From JBOFDP01 sp051647125 (GTDB taxonomy: Bacteria > Bacteroidota > Bacteroidia > Chitinophagales > Chitinophagaceae), in NCBI GenBank assembly GCA_051647125.1, contig JBOFDP010000007.1:1-30071 (forward strand): 30,071 bases of DNA, given 5' to 3'. The translations under genes and the position numbers were made by a program. Below are positions 15,272 to 25,191 of the stretch, in pieces. Below the pieces are notes generated by a model. The model saw only the letters and a program-made list of their open reading frames with translations. It was not told where the DNA came from and did not search any database. The number at the start of each line of letters is the position of its first letter. The stretch's first letter is position 1.

Positions 15272-16501
15272 TTAATTTTCTGTTAGACAATCTAATACCT
15301 CTTGGTATGGATATGCTTGGGGGTACAAAGAAATAACTTTTTTTATAACTTCCTCTGTAATAGCATCTGGACAAGATGCTCCACTAGCAATCATAATTTT
15401 AATATCCGAAATCTGTTTGGGTAGAAAATTTTCTTTTGTCTTAAATTGTTTTCTTTTTAAATCATAATAACGAATAGCCTTAGAAGAAAAAATATCATCC
15501 GCCGAAATAATAAAATATGTAGGTACATGCTCTTCACAAAGCTCTACTAAATGCGAAGTATTTGAAGAGTTATAACCACCAACAACAATAGCAATATTAG
15601 GATTTTCTTCAAAAACATTAATAAGTGATTGTTGATTATCATTTGTGGCATAACACAGCGTATCTCGAGTATCCGCAAAATGATTTTTTACCGTATTACT
15701 TTGCAAATCATATTTATTAATAATAGCCACTTTTAACATATTTGCTATTTTCTTAGTTTCTGTAGCTAACATGGTTGTTTGATTAATTACGGCAAGTCTA
15801 TCAAGACTGGTATAGTAGTTAAAGTTACTTGAATATTGACCTTGGAAATCTTTTTCAAAAAATTGGAAATCTTTTTTTCCTTCTATATACTCTTTCAATA
15901 TTTCTGCCTGTAATAGATCTTTTATTATCAGACATGGGGCATATTGACTAGCATGAGAATATGTAGATCTAGTTTCTTCATGATTTATTTTTCCATGAAT
16001 AATAATAGTATAGTTTTTTTCTGCTACACTTTTTGCTCGTTTCCAAACTCGTTCTACAAAAGGACATGTTGTATTATATAAAGTAACTCCAATATCAAGC
16101 AATATTTTCTCTATTTCCACAGGAATACCAAATGCAGGAATAAGTACAATATCTTTAGGTGAAAGTAAAGAAAAAGGAATAAGTTGATTTCCTTGTGTAT
16201 CCATCAAGAACTGAATACCTTTATCTTGAAGTTCTTTATTTACAATTGGGTTATGAATCATTTCACTTAAAAGATATATTTTCTTATTTGGATTTTCTGC
16301 TACTATTTTAAATACTATCTCAATAGCATTAGCAACTCCAAAACAAAGACCAAAATGTCGAGGCAAAAGAATTTTCACCATACCAAAATCTATACAGGTA
16401 GGAGAATAATCTTTTTTAAAAAAATCTTCTTTTTCTCTTTTTCTTTTTATAGCTTGTATAAGTGGACTTTTATAGTTCTCTGGAATATCAAAATGACGCA
16501 T
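15272..16501 (-). CDS. ispH: 4-hydroxy-3-methylbut-2-enyl diphosphate reductase
   Basis: Last step of the MEP isoprenoid pathway: reduces HMBPP to IPP and DMAPP using a [4Fe-4S] cluster. The 409-residue protein is the long form with an N-terminal extension before the core. The three cluster cysteines are in HFGLCFGVANAIE (Cys53), YNTTCPFVERVWK (Cys146) and ASGASCPDAITEE (Cys377). Substrate histidines lie in MIHNPIVNKEL and IHGKINHEETRST; the family TxE block and VVGGYNSSNTSHL are also present. A promoter box is at 16512-16519. The gene ends next to the pseudogene cluster and appears intact. Confidence 0.95.
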   Translation of the reverse strand: MRHFDIPENYKSPLIQAIKRKREKEDFFKKDYSPTCIDFGMVKILLPRHFGLCFGVANAIEIVFKIVAENPNKKIYLLSEMIHNPIVNKELQDKGIQFLMDTQGNQLIPFSLLSPKDIVLIPAFGIPVEIEKILLDIGVTLYNTTCPFVERVWKRAKSVAEKNYTIIIHGKINHEETRSTYSHASQYAPCLIIKDLLQAEILKEYIEGKKDFQFFEKDFQGQYSSNFNYYTSLDRLAVINQTTMLATETKKIANMLKVAIINKYDLQSNTVKNHFADTRDTLCYATNDNQQSLINVFEENPNIAIVVGGYNSSNTSHLVELCEEHVPTYFIISADDIFSSKAIRYYDLKRKQFKTKENFLPKQISDIKIMIASGASCPDAITEEVIKKVISLYPQAYPYQEVLDCLTEN

Positions 16502-16511
16502 AAATAAATTA

Positions 16512-16519
16512 CAAAGGTA
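16512..16519 (-). promoter_or_regulatory. -7 promoter box for ispH
   Basis: Minus-strand TACCTTTG, 10 bases upstream of the ispH ATG. Transcription would start almost at the start codon, so the message may be nearly leaderless. Confidence 0.5.
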
Positions 16520-16534
16520 ATATTTTATAAATAA

Positions 16535-17170
16535 CTATCTTTCTACAAAAAATAAAATTGTATCTTGATAAGTATCTATAGGAAGAAAAATAACTTTCTC
16601 TGGAATAAGAATAGGTTTTTTAGATAGATTTTTTACAGAAAATTGATACACAACATCCATAGATTTAATTTTTAATTTAAATAACTTTTTATTAGAACCA
16701 ACAAAATAATTTATTGGATTTAATAATAAACTATCTGCATAGCCAATACCTTTTTTTATAAATATTGTTTTTTCTAAATATTGTCCTTCTAAACTTTTCC
16801 TTTCTTCTTGTATAAAATAGATATATATCAAACTTACCAACATAATTACTATTAGAAAAAGAGATTGATACATCCAAAATTTATCTATTGGAATTTGCTG
16901 TCTATTTTTCCTAAAAACAAGATATTTCAAAACAAAAATACCGACAAATAGAAAACCCAATAACACAAAAATACCTTTTTCTATACCCGGTATATCACTA
17001 TAGTTTAATGATTGTGTATTTTTCTGTACAAAAAAAACAACTGTAATACCAACTAAAAATAAACTGAGAAAAAGTATAGGAATAGGTTTTTTTTTATCTT
17101 TAAGTTGAAAATATTGGATAACTACAACAAACAACAAGACAATAAAAACAATATATAAACCAATTATCAT
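16535..17170 (-). CDS. Membrane protein of unknown function downstream of actF
   Basis: A 211-residue protein I do not recognise. Residues 1-20, 30-48, 66-83 and 98-119 are hydrophobic and make four likely transmembrane segments, separated by short Lys-rich loops. The remaining 90 residues are a soluble tail predicted to be mostly strands (IKSMDVVYQFSVKNLSKKP then ILIPEKVIFLP). The tail has no cysteine or CxxCH, so it is not a cytochrome or a CuA subunit. It starts 70 bases after the actF stop on the same strand, with no clear TAnnTTTG box between, and may be the seventh gene of the act operon. That place is normally taken by oxidase genes. A role in complex assembly is conceivable but unsupported. 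Confidence 0.7.
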   Translation of the reverse strand: MIIGLYIVFIVLLFVVVIQYFQLKDKKKPIPILFLSLFLVGITVVFFVQKNTQSLNYSDIPGIEKGIFVLLGFLFVGIFVLKYLVFRKNRQQIPIDKFWMYQSLFLIVIMLVSLIYIYFIQEERKSLEGQYLEKTIFIKKGIGYADSLLLNPINYFVGSNKKLFKLKIKSMDVVYQFSVKNLSKKPILIPEKVIFLPIDTYQDTILFFVER

Positions 17171-17240
17171 GCAGCTACAATGTGCCTCTTAGTAGAAATA
17201 GTACAAACAACTCTTGTAATATTTTATATTTCCCACTATA

Positions 17241-18476
17241 CTAGCTTTTTAAAATCACACTTTCCTTGAAAAAAGGATGATTAGCGGGCACAAGATTATG
17301 CCTTTCCAAAGCCTTTCCAATACAATACATCAGCAATCCTATAAAGCCTACCAACAAGCCCAAATCATACCAAGCAAATCTATTACCCATATTGACAGGA
17401 GCTATAGAAGGGAATATTAAAATATAGAAATCTAACCAATGTCCTAAAATAATAATGAAAGAAACAATTGTCAATATTGTATATTTTCTTTTAGAATCTC
17501 TTGTCATCAACATAAAGAAAGGAAATATAAAGTTGATAATAAAATTGAGATAAAATAAAATACCATAAACACCTTCTAAACGATGACGAAAATAAATCGT
17601 TTCTTCAGGCATATCAGCATACCAAATTAACATATATTGAGAATACCAAAAATATGCCCAAAGGAAAGAAAATCCAAAGATAAATTTTCCTAAATCATGC
17701 ATATGTTCATGAGTAGCCAGTTTTAAGGTATTTTGTTTTTTTAGATAAATTACATAAATAGCTATCAAGGCAAAACCTGCAGTTAATGAACTAATCAAGA
17801 CATACCAACTATACAAAGTAGAATACCACATCTCAGTAATACTCATAAGCCACATCCAGATTAAAGAAGACCCTACTGTAAGTCCAAAAAACACAACAAA
17901 CAAGGCTGCTAATATGGTAGAATTAAAAATATATTTTTTTCTTTGCTCTACTGTTTCTATTGGTTGTGCATCTAATATATACGAATGTTTCCTTATTTTA
18001 TAACCTAAGCATGACCATACCAAAATAGCCAATCCACTCCATATTAGAAAATTAGTAGGATTTAAAAAAATAGCTTTAGTATGGAGAAGAGGAGGAGAAT
18101 GTAAAGCCTCTGCACTAAGCCATTGATAGATATCTGTCTGAGAAGTAAAAATAACCCCCAACAAAATAACAAAAGTAAGAACCCCTAAAACAGGAACAAC
18201 CGCAGCTATAGCCTCAGGCACTCGACGAATTACCGTAATCCATCCGCCCATGGCTAATGAAGCCATACACAAAATGAGCATGGAGGAAATTACTACCAAC
18301 AAAGCAAACATACTATTATGCATTAATCCTGCCCAAAAAATAGCTGATTGATTTTTATCGCCCATGCCATATACAAAAAATCCTAGTACCAAACATACCA
18401 CTCCTATAAATCCTGCAATTAAAGAGATTTGTTTATATCTTGGTGTTCTTATAAATTTTTCTTGAAGTACTTCCAT
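17241..18476 (-). CDS. actF: Alternative complex III subunit ActF (quinol:cytochrome c oxidoreductase)
   Basis: Integral membrane subunit of alternative complex III, which oxidises menaquinol and passes electrons to cytochrome c or an oxidase. The 411-residue protein has about ten transmembrane helices and follows the ActF pattern: a Trp/His-rich second half with LWAYFWYSQYMLIWYADMPE, EGVYGILFYLNFIINFIFPF and HWLDFYILIFPSI. It belongs to the same polysulfide-reductase-like (PsrC/NrfD) membrane fold as ActC but is a distinct branch. Last of the six act genes and 32 bases after actE, so co-transcription is likely. Confidence 0.92.
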   Translation of the reverse strand: MEVLQEKFIRTPRYKQISLIAGFIGVVCLVLGFFVYGMGDKNQSAIFWAGLMHNSMFALLVVISSMLILCMASLAMGGWITVIRRVPEAIAAVVPVLGVLTFVILLGVIFTSQTDIYQWLSAEALHSPPLLHTKAIFLNPTNFLIWSGLAILVWSCLGYKIRKHSYILDAQPIETVEQRKKYIFNSTILAALFVVFFGLTVGSSLIWMWLMSITEMWYSTLYSWYVLISSLTAGFALIAIYVIYLKKQNTLKLATHEHMHDLGKFIFGFSFLWAYFWYSQYMLIWYADMPEETIYFRHRLEGVYGILFYLNFIINFIFPFFMLMTRDSKRKYTILTIVSFIIILGHWLDFYILIFPSIAPVNMGNRFAWYDLGLLVGFIGLLMYCIGKALERHNLVPANHPFFKESVILKS

Positions 18477-18508
18477 TTTATTAGAATAAATTTATTGTTT
18501 AAAAATAA

Positions 18509-19087
18509 TTATTGTTGCTTTGCTTTTATATAATCTACTATCATCCATGATTGTTGAGGAGTAAGTTGTGAAGCATGACTACCCATAATACTTCTACCAC
18601 CATAAAGAATTGCAAAATAAATAGAACCTGCATATTTTGCTCCTATGGGAGCAAAATCTCCTACCAATGCTGCTGGTTTGACAATATAAGGACCATTACC
18701 ATCGTTATATAAAGGACCATTACCGTCTAACTTTGTACCATGGCATATACCACAATATATCATATACAACCTTTCCGCTTCTTTCTTTTCTACACCAGTA
18801 AGCTTAGGTATTGGACTTACAACTTTCATAGAAGCATTATATCCTTCTATAGTATTAGGATAAGGAAAATTAAGAAGATCCAAATCTTGATTTACAGCAA
18901 TTGTTCCTACAGGGCGATTATCTCCAATTTTTTCTCTATAAAAATTTTTACCTGTATTGGTTTGATAAGGTATACTACTTGCCATATCTGGAATATAACT
19001 ATCGCGAGGGATACGATGATCTGTATTACAAGAATACCCAAACATCATCATCACCATCAAAAAAAATAATCTATTATATGTTTTCAT
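18509..19087 (-). CDS. actE: Alternative complex III subunit ActE, mono-haem cytochrome c lipoprotein
   Basis: A 192-residue periplasm-facing cytochrome c of the complex. From ATG 19085-19087 it has a signal peptide ending in the lipobox FGYSC (Cys20), so it is lipid anchored. The haem site is CGICH (Cys112, Cys115, His116), and Met168 in GRSIMGSH is the likely sixth ligand. The closing QLTPQQSWMIVDYIKAKQQ is the usual class I cytochrome c terminal helix. A longer frame from 19168 adds 27 basic residues that overlap actD and would bury the signal peptide, so I rejected it. It sits 19 bases after actD. Confidence 0.93.
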   Translation of the reverse strand: MKTYNRLFFLMVMMMFGYSCNTDHRIPRDSYIPDMASSIPYQTNTGKNFYREKIGDNRPVGTIAVNQDLDLLNFPYPNTIEGYNASMKVVSPIPKLTGVEKKEAERLYMIYCGICHGTKLDGNGPLYNDGNGPYIVKPAALVGDFAPIGAKYAGSIYFAILYGGRSIMGSHASQLTPQQSWMIVDYIKAKQQ

Positions 19088-19106
19088 ACTTAGTAGTTTA
19101 ACCTTT

Positions 19107-19700
19107 TTATTGAATAATTTCTTTTCCTTTTTCCTTATACAGTGGACATTCGGTACCATAAAAACCAAACCACCAATCTTTTTCTACAATTTGCGTATTT
19201 ATTTCCTCTGCTCCCACTTTTTGCATCAAATCTATAAGTTGATTTTCTTCACTGCTTTCTTTATATTTGAGTACTATTACAAATCTATCATCTGTAGCTT
19301 GTGGGTGAAAATGGTGCGTCTTCACAAAAGGTCCCAACTTACACCAATAACAAAATGTAAAAACTAATCCTGTACAAGTAAGCAAAATAACCACTTCAAA
19401 TACAATAGGAATAAAAGCAAGTAAAGGAAAAAAAGATTTCCCTCCATATACAATAGGCCAGTCTATTGCTAATACCCAATACATAAAACTTAAAATAGCT
19501 ATAAAAAAAGTAATGCCGTATACAAATCCTAGAGTGTGTAGTTTTGATTCTTTGTATCCCAAAGATTGTTCCAATCCATGCACAGGAAAAGGAGTGTATA
19601 CATTGTCTATATTGACATTATTTTGTTTTATGGTTTTAATTGCCTCAAACAATATTTTTTCCTCTTTAAAAGAACCTACTACAAATTTTTTTCTAGCCAT
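19107..19700 (-). CDS. actD: Alternative complex III subunit ActD (DUF3341)
   Basis: A 197-residue membrane subunit of unknown catalytic role. It has the family pattern: a soluble start (KKFVVGSFKEEKILFEAIKT), a YTPFPVHGLE block, two transmembrane helices (about 58-80 and 93-119), and a soluble tail with DDRFVIVLKY and DWWFGFYGTECPLY. The ActD family opens with a small ferredoxin-like fold that prepares the loop for binding ActC. Gene order actC-actD-actE with 12 and 19 bases between genes supports the call. Confidence 0.92.
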   Translation of the reverse strand: MARKKFVVGSFKEEKILFEAIKTIKQNNVNIDNVYTPFPVHGLEQSLGYKESKLHTLGFVYGITFFIAILSFMYWVLAIDWPIVYGGKSFFPLLAFIPIVFEVVILLTCTGLVFTFCYWCKLGPFVKTHHFHPQATDDRFVIVLKYKESSEENQLIDLMQKVGAEEINTQIVEKDWWFGFYGTECPLYKEKGKEIIQ

Positions 19701-19712
19701 AGTTAGTTAATT

Positions 19713-21158
19713 TTATACGTGATGTTTTATATTTTCTACAAATTCTGTAGGTTTTTCTGTTTCTATCGTGATCATTTTTTCTTTAAAATTATCACCACTA
19801 TTTTTTAGCATTGCTTTAATTTCAAAAGCTGAAAGCACAGGAAAACATTTTATAAATAAAAGAAAACAGATAAAGAATAATCCAAATGTACCTAAATAAA
19901 ATCCAATTTCTTGCCAGGAAGGTGTATAATAAATACTCCAACTAGAAGGTAAATAATCTCTATACAAAGAGGTAACAATAATCACAAACCGCTCAAACCA
20001 CATACCCCAGTTTACAAAAATACATACGATGATAGTAATATAAATATTACGTCTTAGTTTTTTAAACCAAAACAATTGAGGAAAAACTACATTACAGAAA
20101 ATCATACCAAAAAAGCTCCACCCATAAGGACTATTCCAATTCATCCGTGTATTAAAAAACACAAAGTGTTCGTATTCAGATCCAGAATACCAAGCAACAA
20201 AGGTTTCTGTAATATATATACAGGTTACGATAGCACCTATCAGCAAAATAATTTTATTCATTGCCTCTAAATGACCTATAGTAATATAATCTTTCAAGTT
20301 CAGAGAAGATCTGGTAAGTATCAATAATAACTGTGCCATGGCAAATCCACAAAATAAAGCTCCTGAGAGAAAATAAGGAGGAAATATGGTAGCATGCCAA
20401 CCAGGAATTACTGAAGTAGCAAAGTCAAACGATACTATAGAACATACAGATACCACTAAAGGAACACCTATTCCTGCAAGTATCAAAGTAAGTGCCTCAT
20501 GAGTTTGCCATTGTTTTGCGGAACCTGTCCATCCAAATGACAATACACCATAAAGGAATTTTCTAATTTTAATTTTAGCCCTATCTCTTACTGTTGAAAA
20601 ATCTGGTATTAATCCAGAATACCAAAACAATAAAGATACGGTAAGATATGTTGTAATAGCAAAAACATCCCACAATAAAGGAGAAGAAAAGTTGGGCCAT
20701 AAAGGTCCTCTTGTATTAGGATATGGAAATACAGCAAACATATCCCAAGGTCTACCCATATGAAAGACAGGATAAAAACCTGCACACATAATGGCAAAAA
20801 TAGTCATTGCCTCAGAGGCTCTACTTACGCCCGTGCGCCACCCTTGACGAAACAATAATAAGGCTGATGAAATCAACGTACCCGCATGTCCTATACCTAC
20901 CCACCACACAAAACCTATAATATCCCAACCCCAACCAATTGTTTTATTCAAATTCCATTCACCTATACCATATACTACTACCCTATATGTACAATAAACA
21001 CCCCACAACAATAGCGCTATAGAAATACCCATACCTACATACCAAACTCGTGTAGGTTTGCCTTCTAGAGGTTTACAAACATCTTCCGTTATTTGGTGAT
21101 AAGTTTTATTACCCTCAATTAAAGGTTCTCTAACTTGTGATTCGTAATTAATATGCAT
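19713..21158 (-). CDS. actC: Alternative complex III subunit ActC (NrfD-like quinol-binding membrane subunit)
   Basis: A 481-residue polytopic protein of the NrfD/PsrC family that forms the quinol-binding membrane core of the complex. About ten transmembrane helices can be read. Conserved segments include GIGHAGTLISSALLLFRQGW, HMGRPWDMFAVFPYPN, FFPPYF-like TIFPPYFLSGALFCG and NWGMWFERFVIIV. The polar His and Asp in the GHAG and GRPWD blocks line the quinol site in related structures. It starts 23 bases after the actB stop. All usual signature residues appear intact. Confidence 0.94.
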   Translation of the reverse strand: MHINYESQVREPLIEGNKTYHQITEDVCKPLEGKPTRVWYVGMGISIALLLWGVYCTYRVVVYGIGEWNLNKTIGWGWDIIGFVWWVGIGHAGTLISSALLLFRQGWRTGVSRASEAMTIFAIMCAGFYPVFHMGRPWDMFAVFPYPNTRGPLWPNFSSPLLWDVFAITTYLTVSLLFWYSGLIPDFSTVRDRAKIKIRKFLYGVLSFGWTGSAKQWQTHEALTLILAGIGVPLVVSVCSIVSFDFATSVIPGWHATIFPPYFLSGALFCGFAMAQLLLILTRSSLNLKDYITIGHLEAMNKIILLIGAIVTCIYITETFVAWYSGSEYEHFVFFNTRMNWNSPYGWSFFGMIFCNVVFPQLFWFKKLRRNIYITIIVCIFVNWGMWFERFVIIVTSLYRDYLPSSWSIYYTPSWQEIGFYLGTFGLFFICFLLFIKCFPVLSAFEIKAMLKNSGDNFKEKMITIETEKPTEFVENIKHHV

Positions 21159-21181
21159 ATTACAATTTTAAATTATACAAT

Positions 21182-24100
21182 TTATTTTTGTGCCTCGTGC
21201 TTAGATTCTTCCAAATCAGTATTTCTCACTTTTGCCAAATAGTTTACATTAGGTAATACATGTATTTGCTCTAATACATAATAACTTCGTTTATCCGATC
21301 GTTGTTTTACCACATCACTTTCCTTGTTCAACACATTGCCAAAAGAAATAGCTTCAGTAGGACAAGCCTGCATACAAGCCGTAGGTACATCAGCATCAAC
21401 AAGCTCTCTGTTCTCTGATTTTGCCTTTAGTTTCCCTGCTTGTAGACGTTGCGTACACATAGAACATTTTTCTATTACTCCTCGTGAGCGAACTGTAACA
21501 TCAGGATTTAAAACCATTCTTGTCAAATCATCATTCATCATCAAAACCACATCATCCACAATTCCTTTTTGATTATCATTAAAATAATCTGCTCCTGTAT
21601 AGTTTCTCCAATTAAATCTTCTCACTTTATAGGGGCAGTTATTGGCACAATATCGAGTTCCAACACAACGATTATATGACATCTGGTTAAGCCCTTCATT
21701 ACTATGATTAGTAGCAGATACAGGACATACATTTTCACATGGTGCATTATTACAATGCTGACACATCATAGGCTGAAAAACCACATGTGGATTTTCAACA
21801 TCTCCTCCAAAATACCTATCTATTCGAAGCCAATGCATATCATGATACTTTGATACCTCCTCCTTTCCTACAATAGGCACATTATTTTCTACCATACAAC
21901 TAATTGTACAAGCACCACAACCTATACATGCATTCATATCAATAGACATTCCCCAATGTATACCACTCTTCTCAGCATGTCCCTTGTATAAAGTAGCTTC
22001 TTTTCTATAAGAACCTCCTTTTTGTGCAAACTCTTCTGTAAGTTCTTTGTGTAGTTCTTGAAAAATTTCAGGTTCTTTTTGATATTCTTGCAATGTCGCT
22101 TCCTGGACTATAGAAGACCTATCTTCAGCAGTAAGATGTGTTTGAGTTTGTGCAATTATATATTTTTTATCTATTTTCTCTACAGACACATTTGTTTGAT
22201 AATATTGAATATCACCTTCTTTGATTGGAATATAAGGAAATACATTCACACCATTGTTTTTTACAGCTTCTCCTATTTCTGGAGTTCGCCCATATCCCAA
22301 AGCAATAGCAATAGTATTATCTTCCATTCCTGGAATTACCAATACGGGAATATCAAAATTTTTACCTGTTATTTTGATGTTAATCATCGGTTTTTCAGGA
22401 TATACTTCATAGTAATCAGCATCTTTGGGTTGTTTTAAATCTATGCCTAATACATTTTTAGCAAAGGCATAAGACACCATTGCGTAATTGTCCCAAGTAG
22501 CTTTGGTAATAGGATCTGGCATTTCTTGCAACCAAGGGTTAGAGGCTTGTTCTCCATTTCTTATTGCCACATTTTGGTAAAAAACAATTTCATATGGAAA
22601 ATCAAACTTTGATAATACTGTAGGAGATTTTACTGATGCTCTGCATGCTATATTAAGGGGTGTAGAAAGTGGCTTTTCTATTACAAATCCTTTCTGTAAT
22701 GCTTTTTTATAAGCTAGCTCTCCGGTTAGTCTTTCTATCCAAAATTTTTTAAAAAAATCACTATATAAAGTCTGATTACTACTCCATACCAATAAAGATT
22801 CTAACCAACTTCTATTTTTAAAAAGAGGAACTATCATAGGTTGTATAAACAATACAGTACCTTTTATAGGTTGCACATCTCCCCATGATTCTAAATAGTT
22901 TAAATCAGGTACTACAACATCACAAAGTTGTGTAGTTTCATCATTCTTATTATTCAAAGAAATTTTTAATGGAACCTTGCTAAAAGCCTGTTTTAAAACT
23001 TTTGATTTAGGATATGTATACATAGGATTTACACCCTGTATAATAATAGCCCCTACTTGCCCTGTATTCATTTGATCTATTAAACGTTCAAATTCTTCAT
23101 CATTGGCATCAAAAGAAACAAGGGGATTTGTAAGGTCTATTGTACTACCCACATTTCTCAAAAAACTATTTATAACATTAATCGTATTTTGTATACCTCT
23201 ATTATTACTACCACATACCACTAAAGATTGTCCTTCATTTTCTAACAATTGCTCTGCCGTATGCTCTATTGCTTGTTTTAATTTTTTTTCTTTTATATTG
23301 ATGGGTAAGCCTTTGAGTGCATTGTATAAAGCAAAAACTATTTGAGATAATTGTGAAGGGCGGTGAACAAACCTCTCATCAGCATTAGCTCCAGAAATAG
23401 ACATATAACTTTCGAACTGAATATGCTTACTCATTTGCCCCTCTTTGAGTTTTCTGTTTTTAACATATTGAGCACTAAAACGCGTAGGAGTTATCCAAGA
23501 TCCTAAAAAATCAGCTCCGAAACTAACGATGACTTTTGCTTTATCAAAGTTGTAATTTGCCAATTGAGAAATACCATAAGATTCCTTATTTGCTGTCAAT
23601 AAACCATTGTAAGAAATAGGGTTATACGTTTGGTGTTTAACATTTTTGAATTTAGCTTTAAACTGATTGATTACCTCTATTCCTGTGATTGAAGTTATTG
23701 GAGCTGTAAGTAATACTATTGAACTTTTTGTATTTTGCAAGCTTGTTAGAATCTCCTCATCTATTTTTTCAAAAGAAACTTCTTTTCCTTTTTTAGTTGG
23801 ATAAGCCAAACGATAAGTATCATACAAATCTAATACTGATGCCTGTGCTGATGCAGAAGTTTTCCCTAAAGAAAGAGGTGCTAATGTATTGGGCTCTATT
23901 TTTATCGGTCTTCCTTCTCTTACTTTTGCTATTACACTATATGCTTCTCCTTGGGAAACATAAGTAGTAGCAAAAAAATCTGCAATGCCAGGAGTATTAT
24001 TTTGAACAGGTTGATTTAAAAAAGGAATAGCCTTATGTATTGGGGTTTCACAACTGGAAGCCACAATAGCTGCTGTGGTAGAAAAACCCATCATCTTCAA

Positions 24101-24253
24101 AAAATCTCTCCTAGAGGTTTTTCCAAAAAAACTTTCTGTTTTTGACAGAGGAAGTATTTCAGGAAATTCATTTTCTGATTGTTTAACAACTTCTGGTGAT
24201 TTTGTAAACTCTCCAAAAGATTGCCAATGTTTTTGATTATTCTTGTTGCTCAT
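21182..24253 (-). CDS. actB: Alternative complex III subunit ActB (molybdopterin-like plus iron-sulfur subunit)
   Basis: The large extracytoplasmic electron-transfer subunit, 1023 residues. It begins with a twin-arginine signal (SRRDFLKMMGFSTTAAIVAS, around residues 47-67) and then a long domain with the molybdopterin oxidoreductase fold. That domain binds no Mo cofactor in characterised complexes. The C-terminal ferredoxin part has cluster ligands CIGCGACTISC (near 774), CQHCNNAPCENVCP (near 832), RCVGTRYCANNCP, CSMC (near 930) and CMQACP (near 961). These fit three [4Fe-4S] clusters and one [3Fe-4S] cluster. The fusion of both parts in one chain is normal for ActB. It lies between actA (21 bases) and actC. 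Confidence 0.95.
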   Translation of the reverse strand: MSNKNNQKHWQSFGEFTKSPEVVKQSENEFPEILPLSKTESFFGKTSRRDFLKMMGFSTTAAIVASSCETPIHKAIPFLNQPVQNNTPGIADFFATTYVSQGEAYSVIAKVREGRPIKIEPNTLAPLSLGKTSASAQASVLDLYDTYRLAYPTKKGKEVSFEKIDEEILTSLQNTKSSIVLLTAPITSITGIEVINQFKAKFKNVKHQTYNPISYNGLLTANKESYGISQLANYNFDKAKVIVSFGADFLGSWITPTRFSAQYVKNRKLKEGQMSKHIQFESYMSISGANADERFVHRPSQLSQIVFALYNALKGLPINIKEKKLKQAIEHTAEQLLENEGQSLVVCGSNNRGIQNTINVINSFLRNVGSTIDLTNPLVSFDANDEEFERLIDQMNTGQVGAIIIQGVNPMYTYPKSKVLKQAFSKVPLKISLNNKNDETTQLCDVVVPDLNYLESWGDVQPIKGTVLFIQPMIVPLFKNRSWLESLLVWSSNQTLYSDFFKKFWIERLTGELAYKKALQKGFVIEKPLSTPLNIACRASVKSPTVLSKFDFPYEIVFYQNVAIRNGEQASNPWLQEMPDPITKATWDNYAMVSYAFAKNVLGIDLKQPKDADYYEVYPEKPMINIKITGKNFDIPVLVIPGMEDNTIAIALGYGRTPEIGEAVKNNGVNVFPYIPIKEGDIQYYQTNVSVEKIDKKYIIAQTQTHLTAEDRSSIVQEATLQEYQKEPEIFQELHKELTEEFAQKGGSYRKEATLYKGHAEKSGIHWGMSIDMNACIGCGACTISCMVENNVPIVGKEEVSKYHDMHWLRIDRYFGGDVENPHVVFQPMMCQHCNNAPCENVCPVSATNHSNEGLNQMSYNRCVGTRYCANNCPYKVRRFNWRNYTGADYFNDNQKGIVDDVVLMMNDDLTRMVLNPDVTVRSRGVIEKCSMCTQRLQAGKLKAKSENRELVDADVPTACMQACPTEAISFGNVLNKESDVVKQRSDKRSYYVLEQIHVLPNVNYLAKVRNTDLEESKHEAQK

Positions 24254-24274
24254 ATTTTAAATCTGATAATTAAA

Positions 24275-25153
24275 TTAATAATGGCATTTTTGACAATCAA
24301 TACCACCTACTTGTTCTGCAGTTACTTGTTTTATTTTCCCCGATTTTAAATCTTCATGTAGTTGTACAAATTGATCATAAAATTTATTCTCAAAATTTAC
24401 TGCTGTTGTACGATGACAATTTACACACCACCCCATGGTAAGATTAGAAACCTGCTTTACTTCATTCATATTTTGTACATTACCATGACAGGTCTGACAT
24501 TGCTGATCACCCACTTTTACATGTTGTTCATGGCTAAAATATACAAAGGCGGCCAAGTTGTGTACTCTTACCCACTCTATATTTTTTCCCTGTGCATTCA
24601 TATCCAATAATTTTTTTATTTCCGCAGTACCATCTATTTTTTTCCCCTCCATATCAAAAAGATCAGGACCAATATATTCCTTAATTTGGTTATGGCAATT
24701 CATACACACATTCATAGAAGGTATGGTAGCTGATTTTTCTTTTTCTGCATTTCCATGACAATATAAACAGTTAATTTGATTAATACCAGCATGTACTTCA
24801 TGACTAAAAAATATAGGTTGTTTGGGTTGATAATTTGTTTGTGTACCCAAATTGATAGCTGACGTAGCTATAACAATCCCCAAACTTAATATAAATACAA
24901 TACTTACTAATGCTACAAATTTTTTAGAAAAATAAAAAGGGTATACACCAGGTTCTTCCCCCGCCTCTGCTCTTTTTATTTCTCTAATAATTTGGGTAGA
25001 TTTTCCCCATATCAATAAAGCAATTGTTAAAACTGCAAATAAAGCATACAACAATCCTGGATTTATCATTGGGCGATGTTGTGTTTGTGCATTTACCAAA
25101 AGACTACATAAAAGTAATCCAACACTAAACAGTATTTTTTTTTGTTTAATCAT
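24275..25153 (-). CDS. actA: Alternative complex III subunit ActA, pentahaem cytochrome c
   Basis: First gene of the operon; a 292-residue multihaem cytochrome c that carries electrons on the outer face of the membrane. It has a signal peptide (MIKQKKILFSVGLLLC, ending VNAQ), a hydrophobic segment at about 33-50 and another at about 79-100. Five CxxCH sites follow: Cys129, Cys150, Cys219, Cys243 and Cys287, the last only two residues from the C-terminus. Five haems is the usual number for ActA. SHEVH and SHEQH provide distal histidine ligands. A promoter box is at 25192-25199, and the six act genes are all on this strand with gaps of 12-32 bases. Confidence 0.95.
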   Translation of the reverse strand: MIKQKKILFSVGLLLCSLLVNAQTQHRPMINPGLLYALFAVLTIALLIWGKSTQIIREIKRAEAGEEPGVYPFYFSKKFVALVSIVFILSLGIVIATSAINLGTQTNYQPKQPIFFSHEVHAGINQINCLYCHGNAEKEKSATIPSMNVCMNCHNQIKEYIGPDLFDMEGKKIDGTAEIKKLLDMNAQGKNIEWVRVHNLAAFVYFSHEQHVKVGDQQCQTCHGNVQNMNEVKQVSNLTMGWCVNCHRTTAVNFENKFYDQFVQLHEDLKSGKIKQVTAEQVGGIDCQKCHY

Positions 25154-25191
25154 ATTCTCTTATTGATAGTGAAATGTACAATTTAAGCATA

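Noticed and set aside
19088..19168. Longer N-terminus for actE
   Set aside because: It overlaps actD and would put 27 basic residues before a clear lipoprotein signal peptide.
22058..22438. Plus-strand 126-codon frame inside actB
   Set aside because: Antisense shadow rich in Phe, Ile and Tyr, as expected opposite an AT-rich gene; actB is intact and well supported.
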